Part shown: in pieces, positions 1-6,515 of the stretch
Layout: every line of letters begins with the position of its first letter
How positions within the stretch are numbered: position 1 is the stretch's first letter
Assembly: GCA_964485235.1 (NCBI GenBank)
Contig: CAZAIO010000100.1
Span: 1-10,235, forward strand
Source: CAZAIO01 sp964485235
GTDB lineage: Bacteria > Chloroflexota > Dehalococcoidia > GIF9 > UBA5629
Direction of reading: 5' to 3'
DNA length: 10,235 bases
Made by a program: the position numbers and the translations under genes
Notes under the pieces: model-generated
What the model was told of the DNA's origin: nothing
Databases searched by the model: none
The model's input: only the letters and a program-made list of their open reading frames with translations

Positions 1-210
1 AGTATCCTCCTCATATATCGAAAAACTCGCAGCAATACCACCAACTATAAAACGAAATGAATCTGCAATTATTGTGTAGAGGTCTTCCAGACTTGCTGCG
101 TCAGCAAATAACATTGAAATCTCATTAAGGTGACTATTGTATGCCGACAAAATGCGATATCTTTTTTCGCTCTCTAGCAACTCATCCTGTTTATTACTGT
201 TTTGCCTCAT
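1..210 (-). CDS. N-terminus of probable GAF/PAS sensor protein (likely histidine kinase), partial
   Basis: The minus strand is open from an ATG at 210 to the window edge (70 codons). The product begins MRQNSNKQDELLESEKRYRI; residues 12-20 (LESEKRYRI) resemble the charged helical linker that precedes PAS or GAF domains in bacterial sensor kinases. Residues 27-70 look like the start of a GAF-type domain, with a helix around LEDLYTIIADSF and then a first beta strand near ASFSIYEED. The start is supported by a GAGAGGGA-like ribosome binding site six bases upstream (about 217-223 on the plus strand); another ATG seven bases upstream stops after seven codons. No membrane segment or signal peptide is seen in the visible part. 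No catalytic domain is visible, so histidine kinase, diguanylate cyclase or another GAF-containing regulator all remain possible. It is separated from the ferredoxin gene by 234 bases and shows no evident link to the operons to the right. Confidence 0.55.
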   Translation of the reverse strand, partial: MRQNSNKQDELLESEKRYRILSAYNSHLNEISMLFADAASLEDLYTIIADSFRFIVGGIAASFSIYEEDT

Positions 211-444
211 CTGACATCCCTCTCAGCCAGATATCCTTATTACCAATTATATTATAATGTCAATTGATTATAAAGTGAGAACTAATTGATATTTTAAAAG
301 TCTCCAATAAAACACTCGATAAGTTTTCACAAAACGCAGTTTATCAAAGATTACAATAAAAAACGCAGTAAAAAAGATAAGCAGTTGCATGAATCATTGG
401 AAAATAGAACTCAATTGGAACGTGTGTTAATAATACTTCGTTTA
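211..444. other. AT-rich gene-free region between sensor gene and ferredoxin gene
   Basis: No convincing gene is seen here. It must contain the promoter of the leftward sensor gene: on the minus strand a TTGACA (plus-strand 256-261 reads as its complement) and TATAAT-like words (around 251-258 and 266-272) are present, but no pair has both good matches and 16-18 base spacing, so no promoter is called. Just past the ferredoxin stop there is an inverted repeat TTAATAA / TTATTAA with an 8-base loop (about 427-448). It is made only of A and T, so it is a weak terminator candidate at best. Confidence 0.5.
331..369. repeat. Direct repeat of AAAACGCAGT, two copies 29 bases apart
   Basis: The 10-base word AAAACGCAGT occurs at 331-340 and again at 360-369, in the same orientation, in the gap left of the ferredoxin gene. 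Start-to-start spacing is 29 bases, close to three helical turns. Paired direct repeats of this kind can be response-regulator sites, but nothing else supports that here, and the copies are short and in AT-rich DNA. Confidence 0.3.
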
Positions 445-1014
445 TTAATCAGATAAATTTGTACAAGTCTTTAATTTAAAGATTACGGATGGCCTCATCT
501 CCATGTCATAGGTAAAACCTTCAGCCTGATTCCCCTGTCCATATTTTCTTTCCAACTCCTCAATGGGTCCTGCGTCTAACGCCTGCATCGGACATGCAGA
601 AACACATATAGGCTTCAAACCTTCCTTCAATCTGTCAAGGCAAAAATCACACTTTTGCATCTTTGCATCAGACTCCGGTCCAAACATCGGGCTTTCATAA
701 GGGCACACCTGCAAGCAAATACCGCATTCGTCTTTCCCTTTGCACTCCCTTTGGTCAACGACAACTATGCCATCCTCGCTTCTTTTGGTTATTGCCTGTG
801 AAGGGCAAAATTTAATACAGGCGGGATCAGCACAATGGCAACAGGAGGTAGAAAGAAAAGCAACAAAAACGTCTGGAAACGCACCTTTCTCTATGCTTAT
901 TACTTTTCTCCAACCAGTCGACCCTGCCGTAATACCATGCCAGTTTTTACATGCGACGACACAGGCGTAGCACCCTGTGCACCGAGTCTGATCAAAATAA
1001 AATCCCATCTGCAT
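445..1014 (-). CDS. DmsB/PhsB-like ferredoxin subunit with four [4Fe-4S] clusters
   Basis: This is an electron-transfer subunit of the DmsB/NrfC/PhsB type, 189 aa, a usual length for the family. Sixteen cysteines fall into four cluster sets: C12/C15/C18/C22; C58/C61/C66/C70; C91/C97/C100/C104; and C122/C125/C137/C141. The third set has five residues between its first two cysteines where the family normally has two. There is no Tat or Sec signal and no membrane segment, so it should sit in the cytoplasm. The start at 1014 follows an AGGGA motif about seven bases upstream; an in-frame ATG two codons later (1008) is an alternative. It begins 10 bases after the stop of the molybdopterin oxidoreductase gene, so the two are almost certainly co-transcribed and form one complex. 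The ferredoxin probably carries electrons between the Mo/W subunit's own cluster and a soluble partner, since no membrane anchor gene is present. The family is secure; the external redox partner is unknown. Confidence 0.93.
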   Translation of the reverse strand: MQMGFYFDQTRCTGCYACVVACKNWHGITAGSTGWRKVISIEKGAFPDVFVAFLSTSCCHCADPACIKFCPSQAITKRSEDGIVVVDQRECKGKDECGICLQVCPYESPMFGPESDAKMQKCDFCLDRLKEGLKPICVSACPMQALDAGPIEELERKYGQGNQAEGFTYDMEMRPSVIFKLKTCTNLSD

Positions 1015-1024
1015 CAGCTATTCC

Positions 1025-3199
1025 CTAAACCTTCTGAATTTGCACCAGACCTGTATTACTGGTAAATGCTCCGCCGGGCGAAAAAGTATCGCGAGAAAGA
1101 ATATTGGCACAGCCTCCACGATCAATCCCATTTTTATCCGGTGTATACCATGCTCCTTCAACGATATCAACTACTCCCGGCATTATACGTTCTGTTACTT
1201 TTGCCGTAATGATCATTTCGCCTCTATCGTTAAAAACTTTAACCTTCTGTCCATTTTCGATATCTCTATCCCGGGCATCTAAAGTATTCATCATCACAAC
1301 GTGTGGTTCCAGCTCCTTTAAATAATCGACTGTATAAAACTGGCTGTGTACACGAAATTTTGGATGTGAAGTGATAATTTGTAGAGGATATTTCTTAGCC
1401 ATATGATCGTTGGGACTTTCCCATGTTTCAATATATTTTGGAACAGGCGGAATGAAAGGATCTTCCATATCTGCGAGCAGTTGGGAGTAAATTTCGATCT
1501 TCCCCGACGGAGTAGGAAATGGATTGTTCTGCAAATCATCGATCTGTTCCTTAAAGGCAATAGACGGGTCCGGTGATTGAACCTCATGCAGAACGTCCTT
1601 TTTTATGGTGTTATAAACGATATTATCTTTCGAGCCGCCAACCATCCACTCTAATAACTCTTCTTCTGTCTTGTCACTAAAAGCAGATATATCCAGCCGT
1701 TCAGCCAGCGCTTTTACAATCTCTAAATGTGATTTAGCTTCATAATACGGTTCAACAACCTTTCCTGTGTAACCGTAGAAAGGCATTGCATTTCCGGTTG
1801 TAATATCATTTCTCTCAAGAAAATACGCGACAGGCAGTAAAATATCTGCAAATCGTGCCGTAGCGGTAAGAAATTGCTCCTGGACTGCAATAAAATCGAC
1901 TGTTTTTAATGCCTTTATTCCCTTGTTTACGTTGGGGGTCTGATTAAGAAAATTCCAGTTCAATATGTAAATGAATTTATAATCAGCGGGAAAGCCTCCT
2001 GATTTGCCCTTCAGAATTGCATCCCAAACCTCTGAATTATGTAATCTTGTACTTCTACCAAATGGCCCTGAACCAGGGAATGCATTTTTTCGCATACTTG
2101 CCATTTTTTCAAGGGGATTATCAACAGACACCATTCTATTAAGACTATACTTATATATATCGCCAAATGCACCGGTACCGCTGTTCCCTCCGGAAACACC
2201 GACATTGCCGGTCATTGCAGCAAGCAAAATCAACGCACGGTGAAATTGTTCACCATATGCCGTTCGTCCGGCACTCAAGCCGGGCATTAATGCCGCCGGT
2301 TTTAGTGTTGCGTATTCTCTTGCTAAATTAGCGATTACTTCAGCCTGTACTCCGGTAATGCCCTCTGCCCATTGTGGCGTCTTTGGTATTCCATCCTCTC
2401 TACCCGTCACATAATCTTCAAATCGTTCAAATCCGGTTGTATACTTTTTAAGGTATTCTCTGTTATGCAGGCCTTCTCCAATCATAGTATAGGCCATTGC
2501 AATAGCCATAGCAGTATCGGTACCCGGTCTGATAGGAATCCACTGATCGGCAAAAGTTGCCGCTGAAGCAGTATATTTAGGATCAATAGCAATAATTTTT
2601 ATGCCCTTTTCTTTAGCCCTGGCGAAATACCATCTTGTGCCGTTTCCGTGGGCAGTGGTAACAGCGTCAAGCCCCCACATCACTATAAGCCTGGAATTAA
2701 GTAAATCTTCACGTGAATTACCCGTCTCAGTGGTACCATAAGTAGCTAAAGCGGCAAAGATTGCGCCTTCACATGAAGGGACACCCCATAATGTGGTGTA
2801 TCCCCCCGCCAGAGAAAACAATTCATGCATAAGTTTGGTATTATGCAACCTGCCATGATCTCCCCCTCCGGAAATCAACAGGAGCGATTCAGGCCCAAAC
2901 GCGTCCCTGACTCCTTTAAATCGCGTCGTAATCTCATCAAGCGCTTCATCCCACGATATCCTCTCAAACTTACCTTCACCACGTTCTCCCACCCGTTTCA
3001 TGGGATACTTCAGTCGCTCGAAAGAATATGCCCATTGGCGATGAGAAAGACCTCTTGCACAGGGAATATACAGAAGTCCCTTGCTGGTATCGGGCTCTAT
3101 TCGGGTAATCTGTCCGTTAAGTACGTGTACTTTAAGCACACATTCTCCGGTACAATTATTATGGCATATAGTAGTGTATGTTTCTTCTTCATTTGCCAT
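1025..3199 (-). CDS. Cytoplasmic molybdopterin (Mo/W) oxidoreductase, DMSO-reductase family catalytic subunit
   Basis: This is the catalytic subunit (724 aa) of a bis-MGD molybdenum or tungsten enzyme. Residues 10-60 form the N-terminal [4Fe-4S] domain, with C12-x3-C16-x3-C20 and C47 followed by ARG. The main molybdopterin domain follows (about 63-500; SWDEALDEI near 82-90, IAIDPKYT near 203-210, IRPGTDTA near 223-230). The dinucleotide-binding C-terminal domain starts near 604 and ends TGLVQIQKV. The motif GVPSCEGAIFAA (139-150) aligns with the family's metal-ligand loop, making C143 the likely Mo/W ligand, as in polysulfide/thiosulfate reductases rather than the serine of DMSO reductase. 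The N-terminus (MANEEETY) has no twin-arginine signal, so it should be cytoplasmic, unlike most exported reductases. The start has AGGA eight bases upstream (3208-3211). Substrate is not determined: polysulfide or thiosulfate reductase-like, acetylene-hydratase-like, and hydroxyl-removing aromatic enzymes all belong to the family. It is divergent from a Crp/Fnr gene, which probably controls it. Confidence 0.92.
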   Translation of the reverse strand: MANEEETYTTICHNNCTGECVLKVHVLNGQITRIEPDTSKGLLYIPCARGLSHRQWAYSFERLKYPMKRVGERGEGKFERISWDEALDEITTRFKGVRDAFGPESLLLISGGGDHGRLHNTKLMHELFSLAGGYTTLWGVPSCEGAIFAALATYGTTETGNSREDLLNSRLIVMWGLDAVTTAHGNGTRWYFARAKEKGIKIIAIDPKYTASAATFADQWIPIRPGTDTAMAIAMAYTMIGEGLHNREYLKKYTTGFERFEDYVTGREDGIPKTPQWAEGITGVQAEVIANLAREYATLKPAALMPGLSAGRTAYGEQFHRALILLAAMTGNVGVSGGNSGTGAFGDIYKYSLNRMVSVDNPLEKMASMRKNAFPGSGPFGRSTRLHNSEVWDAILKGKSGGFPADYKFIYILNWNFLNQTPNVNKGIKALKTVDFIAVQEQFLTATARFADILLPVAYFLERNDITTGNAMPFYGYTGKVVEPYYEAKSHLEIVKALAERLDISAFSDKTEEELLEWMVGGSKDNIVYNTIKKDVLHEVQSPDPSIAFKEQIDDLQNNPFPTPSGKIEIYSQLLADMEDPFIPPVPKYIETWESPNDHMAKKYPLQIITSHPKFRVHSQFYTVDYLKELEPHVVMMNTLDARDRDIENGQKVKVFNDRGEMIITAKVTERIMPGVVDIVEGAWYTPDKNGIDRGGCANILSRDTFSPGGAFTSNTGLVQIQKV

Positions 3200-3249
3200 T
3201 GTGGATTTCCTGAAAATTATTAACTGAAACTACACGGAGGATGATGAAG

Positions 3250-3277
3250 TTTATCAAAGGGTAACTTGAGCTGTCAA
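3250..3277 (-). promoter_or_regulatory. Candidate sigma70-type promoter of the oxidoreductase-ferredoxin operon
   Basis: Read on the minus strand, a perfect -35 hexamer TTGACA (3277-3272) is followed after 16 bases by GATAAA (3255-3250), which matches four of six -10 positions. Transcription would start near 3243, giving a leader of about 43 bases before the ATG at 3199. The -10 overlaps a TGA-N6-TCA word (3245-3256), the core pattern of Crp/Fnr-type sites, although the rest of that word is not palindromic. Confidence 0.45.
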
Positions 3278-3316
3278 CGAAAATAAAATTTTTATTATTT
3301 CTCCGATATAGCGCTA

Positions 3317-3338
3317 ATTGATATCTCTGTTTACCAAT
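3317..3338. promoter_or_regulatory. Imperfect dyad overlapping the regulator's -35 element
   Basis: ATTGATA (3317-3323) and TACCAAT (3332-3338) are inverted copies with one mismatch in seven, separated by 8 bases. The right arm covers most of the proposed -35 hexamer (3330-3335) of the Crp/Fnr gene, a position suited to autorepression. The spacing is not the classic Fnr (TTGAT-N4-ATCAA) or Crp one, so the bound protein is uncertain. Confidence 0.3.
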
Positions 3339-3358
3339 ATAAGAATTTGAATTATAAT
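3330..3358 (+). promoter_or_regulatory. Candidate sigma70-type promoter of the Crp/Fnr regulator gene
   Basis: A perfect -10 hexamer TATAAT lies at 3353-3358, preceded after 17 bases by TTTACC (3330-3335), four of six matches to the -35 consensus. The predicted transcript start near 3365 leaves only about 12 bases before the ATG at 3377. This supports 3377 over an upstream in-frame TTG at 3347, which would lie ahead of the transcript start. Confidence 0.5.
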
Positions 3359-3376
3359 AGGGGGCACTGGAGCATA

Positions 3377-4063
3377 ATGATTGAAACAGATGTAATAGAC
3401 CTCAAACTACAGATTTTAAAAAATCTGGAACTTTTCTCTGAATTAAATGATGAAGATTTACTGGAACTCGCTAATATATCAGTGTTATGCACTGTAGAAA
3501 AAGGCACTATCATTTACCGGCAGGGCAATAAACCTGAATCCATCTATATCATCAGTGAAGGTAAAATTAAATCTTTCAGCTATTCGTTATCCGGTAGAAC
3601 GCTTATCGCCAATGTGTCCGCGGATATAATAGGTCTGCAAAATATTTTCAGCGGAGAACCGCTATGGGTATCGGCGGAAGCAATGAACCGTGTAACAGCG
3701 TTGAAAGTAAACGGCAATGAATTTCGCTCTTTTATCGAGTGTAAGCCCAGATTGCTGATGAAAATATTAAGACGGGCAGAAAAAACCATGACCTGTTTGT
3801 TCAACAGGTTAAACGTATTAGCCGATTGTTCCGCAGATCAAAGAGTGATTGATATACTATTCTGCCTTTATGAAAAATTCGGCATAGTACTACCGTTCAG
3901 AATGGCGGAAATAGCGGCTCTATCCGGACTGACCAGGGAAACAACCATAAGAGTTACAAGCCGTTTGAAGAAGGATGGAATAATCAGGTCAATTCGCACC
4001 GCTATTGTTATCACTGATATCGATAGACTCAGAAAATTAACGCATTATCATCCGTTATTGTAA
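3377..4063 (+). CDS. Crp/Fnr-family transcriptional regulator
   Basis: The product is a 228-aa two-domain regulator of normal family length. Residues about 14-125 form the cyclic-nucleotide-binding-type beta-barrel (KGTIIYRQGNKPESIYIISEG at 42-62 is the signature). A dimerisation helix spans about 127-160, and residues 172-202 form the winged helix-turn-helix, with recognition helix TRETTIRVTSRLKKDG. The recognition helix keeps the Arg-Glu...Arg contact residues of Crp/Fnr proteins (R187, E188, R192), fitting a TGA-containing half-site. The N-terminus lacks the clustered cysteines of E. coli FNR (only C38 before residue 120), so an FNR-type oxygen-sensing cluster is unlikely and the effector is unknown. 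I chose ATG 3377, with GGAG four bases upstream; an in-frame TTG at 3347 would add ten residues but lies before the predicted transcript start. It sits between the oxidoreductase unit and the dehydratase/reductase operon and most likely controls one or both. Confidence 0.9.
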   Translation: MIETDVIDLKLQILKNLELFSELNDEDLLELANISVLCTVEKGTIIYRQGNKPESIYIISEGKIKSFSYSLSGRTLIANVSADIIGLQNIFSGEPLWVSAEAMNRVTALKVNGNEFRSFIECKPRLLMKILRRAEKTMTCLFNRLNVLADCSADQRVIDILFCLYEKFGIVLPFRMAEIAALSGLTRETTIRVTSRLKKDGIIRSIRTAIVITDIDRLRKLTHYHPLL

Positions 4064-4324
4064 CCTAATTCAACTCCGGTTTAATCATCCCCGGTTACCG
4101 GCAAATTTATATCCTCTAAGATTGTGAGATCTATTCCATTTGTTGTTTGTCACGGGAGTAATATTCCGATTATCGAATACCCGTCTGCGATAAATTAATA
4201 AAGCCAATATATTTTGTCATAAGTCATTATCGGTGATTTCAATCATCGACATATATTCATAAATTGTTTAGGATTAGTTGTTACAATTGTTATAGCAAAA
4301 AAAATCAGTAAGGAATATGCAACT
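4064..4324. other. Regulatory gap upstream of the CoA-dehydratase/reductase operon
   Basis: No gene is visible in these 261 bases. After the regulator stop there is a short GC-rich palindrome (4091-4101) and a 5-base stem (4076-4080 with 4097-4101, 16-base loop), but no T-run follows, so no intrinsic terminator is called. An arm pair ACGGG (4152-4156) and CCCGT (4180-4184) could form a weak, long-loop hairpin. A strong 20-base palindrome lies at 4230-4249. A second near-palindrome, TTACAATTGTTA (4281-4292), lies close to the operon start. The absence of a clear terminator leaves partial read-through from the regulator gene possible. Confidence 0.5.
4230..4249. promoter_or_regulatory. Candidate Crp/Fnr-type operator of the downstream operon
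   Basis: The 20 bases TCGGTGATTTCAATCATCGA form a palindrome in which 18 positions match their partners. The core TGATT-TC-AATCA contains TGA-N6-TCA, the pattern common to Crp (TGTGA-N6-TCACA) and Fnr (TTGAT-N4-ATCAA) sites. It lies between the Crp/Fnr gene and the operon beginning at 4325. If TAGGAT (4269-4274, four of six -10 matches) is the -10 element, transcription would start at 4281 and the palindrome would be centred at -41.5, the usual position for class II activation by this family. The dyad is directly visible; its function and the promoter assignment are inference. Confidence 0.5.
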
Positions 4325-5719
4325 ATGTACTATGACAACGTTTTAAAGTTATGTGGCTATGAGAATGAGGAAATAGAATCACAAAGACCAAGGCTGGAAA
4401 GAGCTTTTGCCAGGCTTAAGTTCACACCGGAGGACTTTGAGAGGGCTGAAGGAAGAGTCAAAGAATATTTCGCTGTAGATCTAATGGGCATAAGAAAAAT
4501 GCTCGGACTTTACCTTCAAAGCCTTATCGATGTAGTTCTCGCCAAAGAAGAGGGCAAGAAACTTGTGTATACTATGATGCCTCCTATGGTAATTGTGCAG
4601 AATACGATGGCAATGGTCTCAAAGGATATTTATGTTACTGCTCCGGACATACTCCTTTCTTATACACATGGGGCAATCTTCGGAAACATTACTTCTATAT
4701 TAGAGACAGCCGAAGCGGATTTACTCCCACTCGCTTCATGCTATTGCGGGGGCATAAAAGCAAAGCTGGGCGCCATAACTGAGGATATATTGCCCTTACC
4801 CGATCTTATGGTGGCGAGCAGTTTTGTTTGCGATCAAACACCTAAAGTAGACGAAATACTCAGTGAAAGGTACAACATCCCGGTAGTCTATATCGATGGC
4901 ACTCTGGATGAGGAGAAGATGAACTGGGAAAAGACTACTGATATACGTATAGAGTACTTCGTTCAAGAATCCAAAGCTGCACTGAAAAAATTTGAAGAGG
5001 TCACAGGATGCACGGTGACCGAGGAAATGGTCAAGGATGCCAACTCCCGCGCCAGAGACCTGCGAAAACGTTGTAAAAAAATAGCAGACCTTATTCGAGA
5101 TGCCGATCCTGCTCTTATAGGATTCGACAGTGTTGCCGCGCTTTTCAGGGCGGCAAACTGGGTAGTCAATCCTACAACATATGGGAAAGTTGAGGCGGTT
5201 ATTGATCTTTGCTACAAAGAGTTAAAAGAGCGATACGATAAAGGTGAAGGCGTCGCACCGAAAGGGGCACCTAGAGTCGCTGTATATAAAGTTTGCGGTG
5301 ACCCAGCCGTTGTACACGGAATCGAGAAGGCAGGGTTAGCTGTAATTGCAGACAACACCGGTATTATGGGACCGAAAAAAGAAGAATTACGCAGTAATTA
5401 TGAAGATTACTGGTACCAGGGAGTCGAGTTATTTATACGGATGGGTGTGGGATATCCTTCACGACAGATTGAATTTTTTAAAGATCTTAATCTGGATGGC
5501 GTTATTTATAATTATCCGGTCGGATGCCGTGACCAGTGTATTTCACCGGTAAAAGTGCGCGATGTATTGACAAAGGAATTTGGCATACCGGTATTACTTC
5601 TGGAGTTCGATCATGTAGAAACACGTCTTTATAGCTTGGAAGCAATTATGAGCAGGGTCGAACCCTTTGCAGAAATGCTGAAGCAAAGAAAAGCTGCTAA
5701 AGAAGGACAAAACAAATAA
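4325..5719 (+). CDS. 2-hydroxyacyl-CoA dehydratase / benzoyl-CoA reductase family, large (BcrB/HgdB-like) subunit
   Basis: This is a 464-aa member of the HgdB/BcrB superfamily, whose two-subunit enzymes take electrons from an ATP-driven activase to dehydrate 2-hydroxyacyl-CoA or reduce aromatic acyl-CoA. Family features include an N-terminal helical region, KKLVYTMMPPMVIVQNTMAM (79-98) corresponding to the first Rossmann-like segment, and a second half beginning PRVAVYKVCGDP (316-327). C139 or C141 (SCYCGG), C169 (FVCDQ) and C401 (VGCRDQC) are the likely ligands of the [4Fe-4S] cluster, by analogy with the three-cysteine ligation in characterised members. Length agrees with the larger subunit type (about 430-470 aa). 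AAGGAA lies about ten bases before the start. It is the first gene of the operon; the activase follows after two bases, indicating tight co-expression. Its partner is probably the 380-aa protein at 6516. Dehydratase and reductase activities cannot be told apart from sequence inspection alone. Confidence 0.87.
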   Translation: MYYDNVLKLCGYENEEIESQRPRLERAFARLKFTPEDFERAEGRVKEYFAVDLMGIRKMLGLYLQSLIDVVLAKEEGKKLVYTMMPPMVIVQNTMAMVSKDIYVTAPDILLSYTHGAIFGNITSILETAEADLLPLASCYCGGIKAKLGAITEDILPLPDLMVASSFVCDQTPKVDEILSERYNIPVVYIDGTLDEEKMNWEKTTDIRIEYFVQESKAALKKFEEVTGCTVTEEMVKDANSRARDLRKRCKKIADLIRDADPALIGFDSVAALFRAANWVVNPTTYGKVEAVIDLCYKELKERYDKGEGVAPKGAPRVAVYKVCGDPAVVHGIEKAGLAVIADNTGIMGPKKEELRSNYEDYWYQGVELFIRMGVGYPSRQIEFFKDLNLDGVIYNYPVGCRDQCISPVKVRDVLTKEFGIPVLLLEFDHVETRLYSLEAIMSRVEPFAEMLKQRKAAKEGQNK

Positions 5720-5721
5720 TC

Positions 5722-6501
5722 ATGTTAGTATTAGGTATAGATATTGGTGCTGCTACTGCCAAGGCGGTCCTTTTCGATGACCATAAAATCCTTTCTTCCG
5801 CGGTTATTCCAACAGGATTTGATGTTATCCAAACAGCCGGCGAAGTAACTGAAATAGCATGCAAAGAAACAAATCGTTCGATGAGTGAAATTGCGTATAC
5901 CGTATCAACCGGCTATGCTCGTAATGCGGTCCCGTTTGCCAATAAACAGGTGACCGAAATAACCTGTCATGCTAAAGGGATAAATTTTCTTTTACCTGAA
6001 GCAAGGACAATAATCGATATCGGCGGTCAGGACAGCAAAGTGATACGGATCAATGAAACGGGCAATGTCATCAATTTTACAATGAATGACAAATGTGCTG
6101 CCGGGACAGGCAGGTTCTTTGAGGTAATGGCTGGTATATTCGGGCTTAATATCAGTGAAATGGGCCCTGTAGCAATTAAAAGTACCAATCCCTGCAAGAT
6201 CAGCAGCACCTGCACTGTTTTTGCTGAAACCGAAGTAGTATCGCTTCGCGCTCAGGGAAAAAGCCGTGAAGATTTAATAGGCGGGATTCACAAAGCTGCT
6301 GTATCAAGAATTATGGCTATGGGAAAATCCCTTGGTTATGAGAAGCAGATCGTTCTTACCGGCGGTGTGGCAAAAAACATCGGAGTAAAGAAATTCTTTG
6401 AAGATGAATTCAAGTTCGAAATCGTAATTCCGGCAGAACCACAAATAACAGGAGCTGTGGGTGCGGCCCTCATTGCGGAAACTGAGCTTCATAAACAATA
6501 A
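5722..6501 (+). CDS. Activating ATPase (activase / electron donor) of 2-hydroxyacyl-CoA dehydratase or benzoyl-CoA reductase
   Basis: This is a 259-aa ASKHA-fold ATPase of the HgdC/FldI/BcrA-BcrD family, at the family's typical length. Visible motifs are phosphate-1 GIDIGAATAK (5-14), phosphate-2 DIGGQDSK (99-106), the CAAGTGRF segment (125-132) and the adenosine motif TGGVAKN (213-219). C125 and C164 correspond to the two cysteines per monomer that hold a single [4Fe-4S] cluster across the homodimer interface (C127 and C166 in Acidaminococcus HgdC). ATP binding and hydrolysis change the dimer angle and push one electron at very low potential into the dehydratase or reductase. The gene starts two bases after the previous stop, with its only AAGGA-like site about 14 bases upstream, so translation is probably coupled. 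Only one activase is present in this window for two enzyme pairs. The ferredoxin that reduces it is not identified; the family assignment is very secure. Confidence 0.95.
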   Translation: MLVLGIDIGAATAKAVLFDDHKILSSAVIPTGFDVIQTAGEVTEIACKETNRSMSEIAYTVSTGYARNAVPFANKQVTEITCHAKGINFLLPEARTIIDIGGQDSKVIRINETGNVINFTMNDKCAAGTGRFFEVMAGIFGLNISEMGPVAIKSTNPCKISSTCTVFAETEVVSLRAQGKSREDLIGGIHKAAVSRIMAMGKSLGYEKQIVLTGGVAKNIGVKKFFEDEFKFEIVIPAEPQITGAVGAALIAETELHKQ

Positions 6502-6515
6502 AAAGGGGAAATAGA

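Noticed and set aside
338..350. Possible second Crp/Fnr-type site in the left gap, suggested by the shared AGTTTATCAAAG word
   Set aside because: The TGA half-site present at 3245-3247 is replaced by CGC here, so the TGA-N6-TCA core is missing.
427..448. Possible terminator after the ferredoxin gene
   Set aside because: The inverted repeat consists only of A and T pairs and is not followed by a clear T-run on the minus strand, so it is not called.
2825..3223. Plus-strand 132-codon open frame antisense to the oxidoreductase N-terminus
   Set aside because: It lies opposite a clearly assigned molybdopterin oxidoreductase, shows no recognisable domain and has no convincing ribosome binding site.
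3347..3376. Upstream TTG start extending the Crp/Fnr protein by ten residues
   Set aside because: The TTG overlaps the predicted promoter -10 region and precedes the expected transcript start; ATG 3377 with a nearby GGAG fits better.
4076..4101. Possible terminator after the Crp/Fnr gene
   Set aside because: The stem is only five pairs with a 16-base loop, and no T-run follows. The inner CCGGTTACCGG palindrome has too short a loop to fold as a hairpin.
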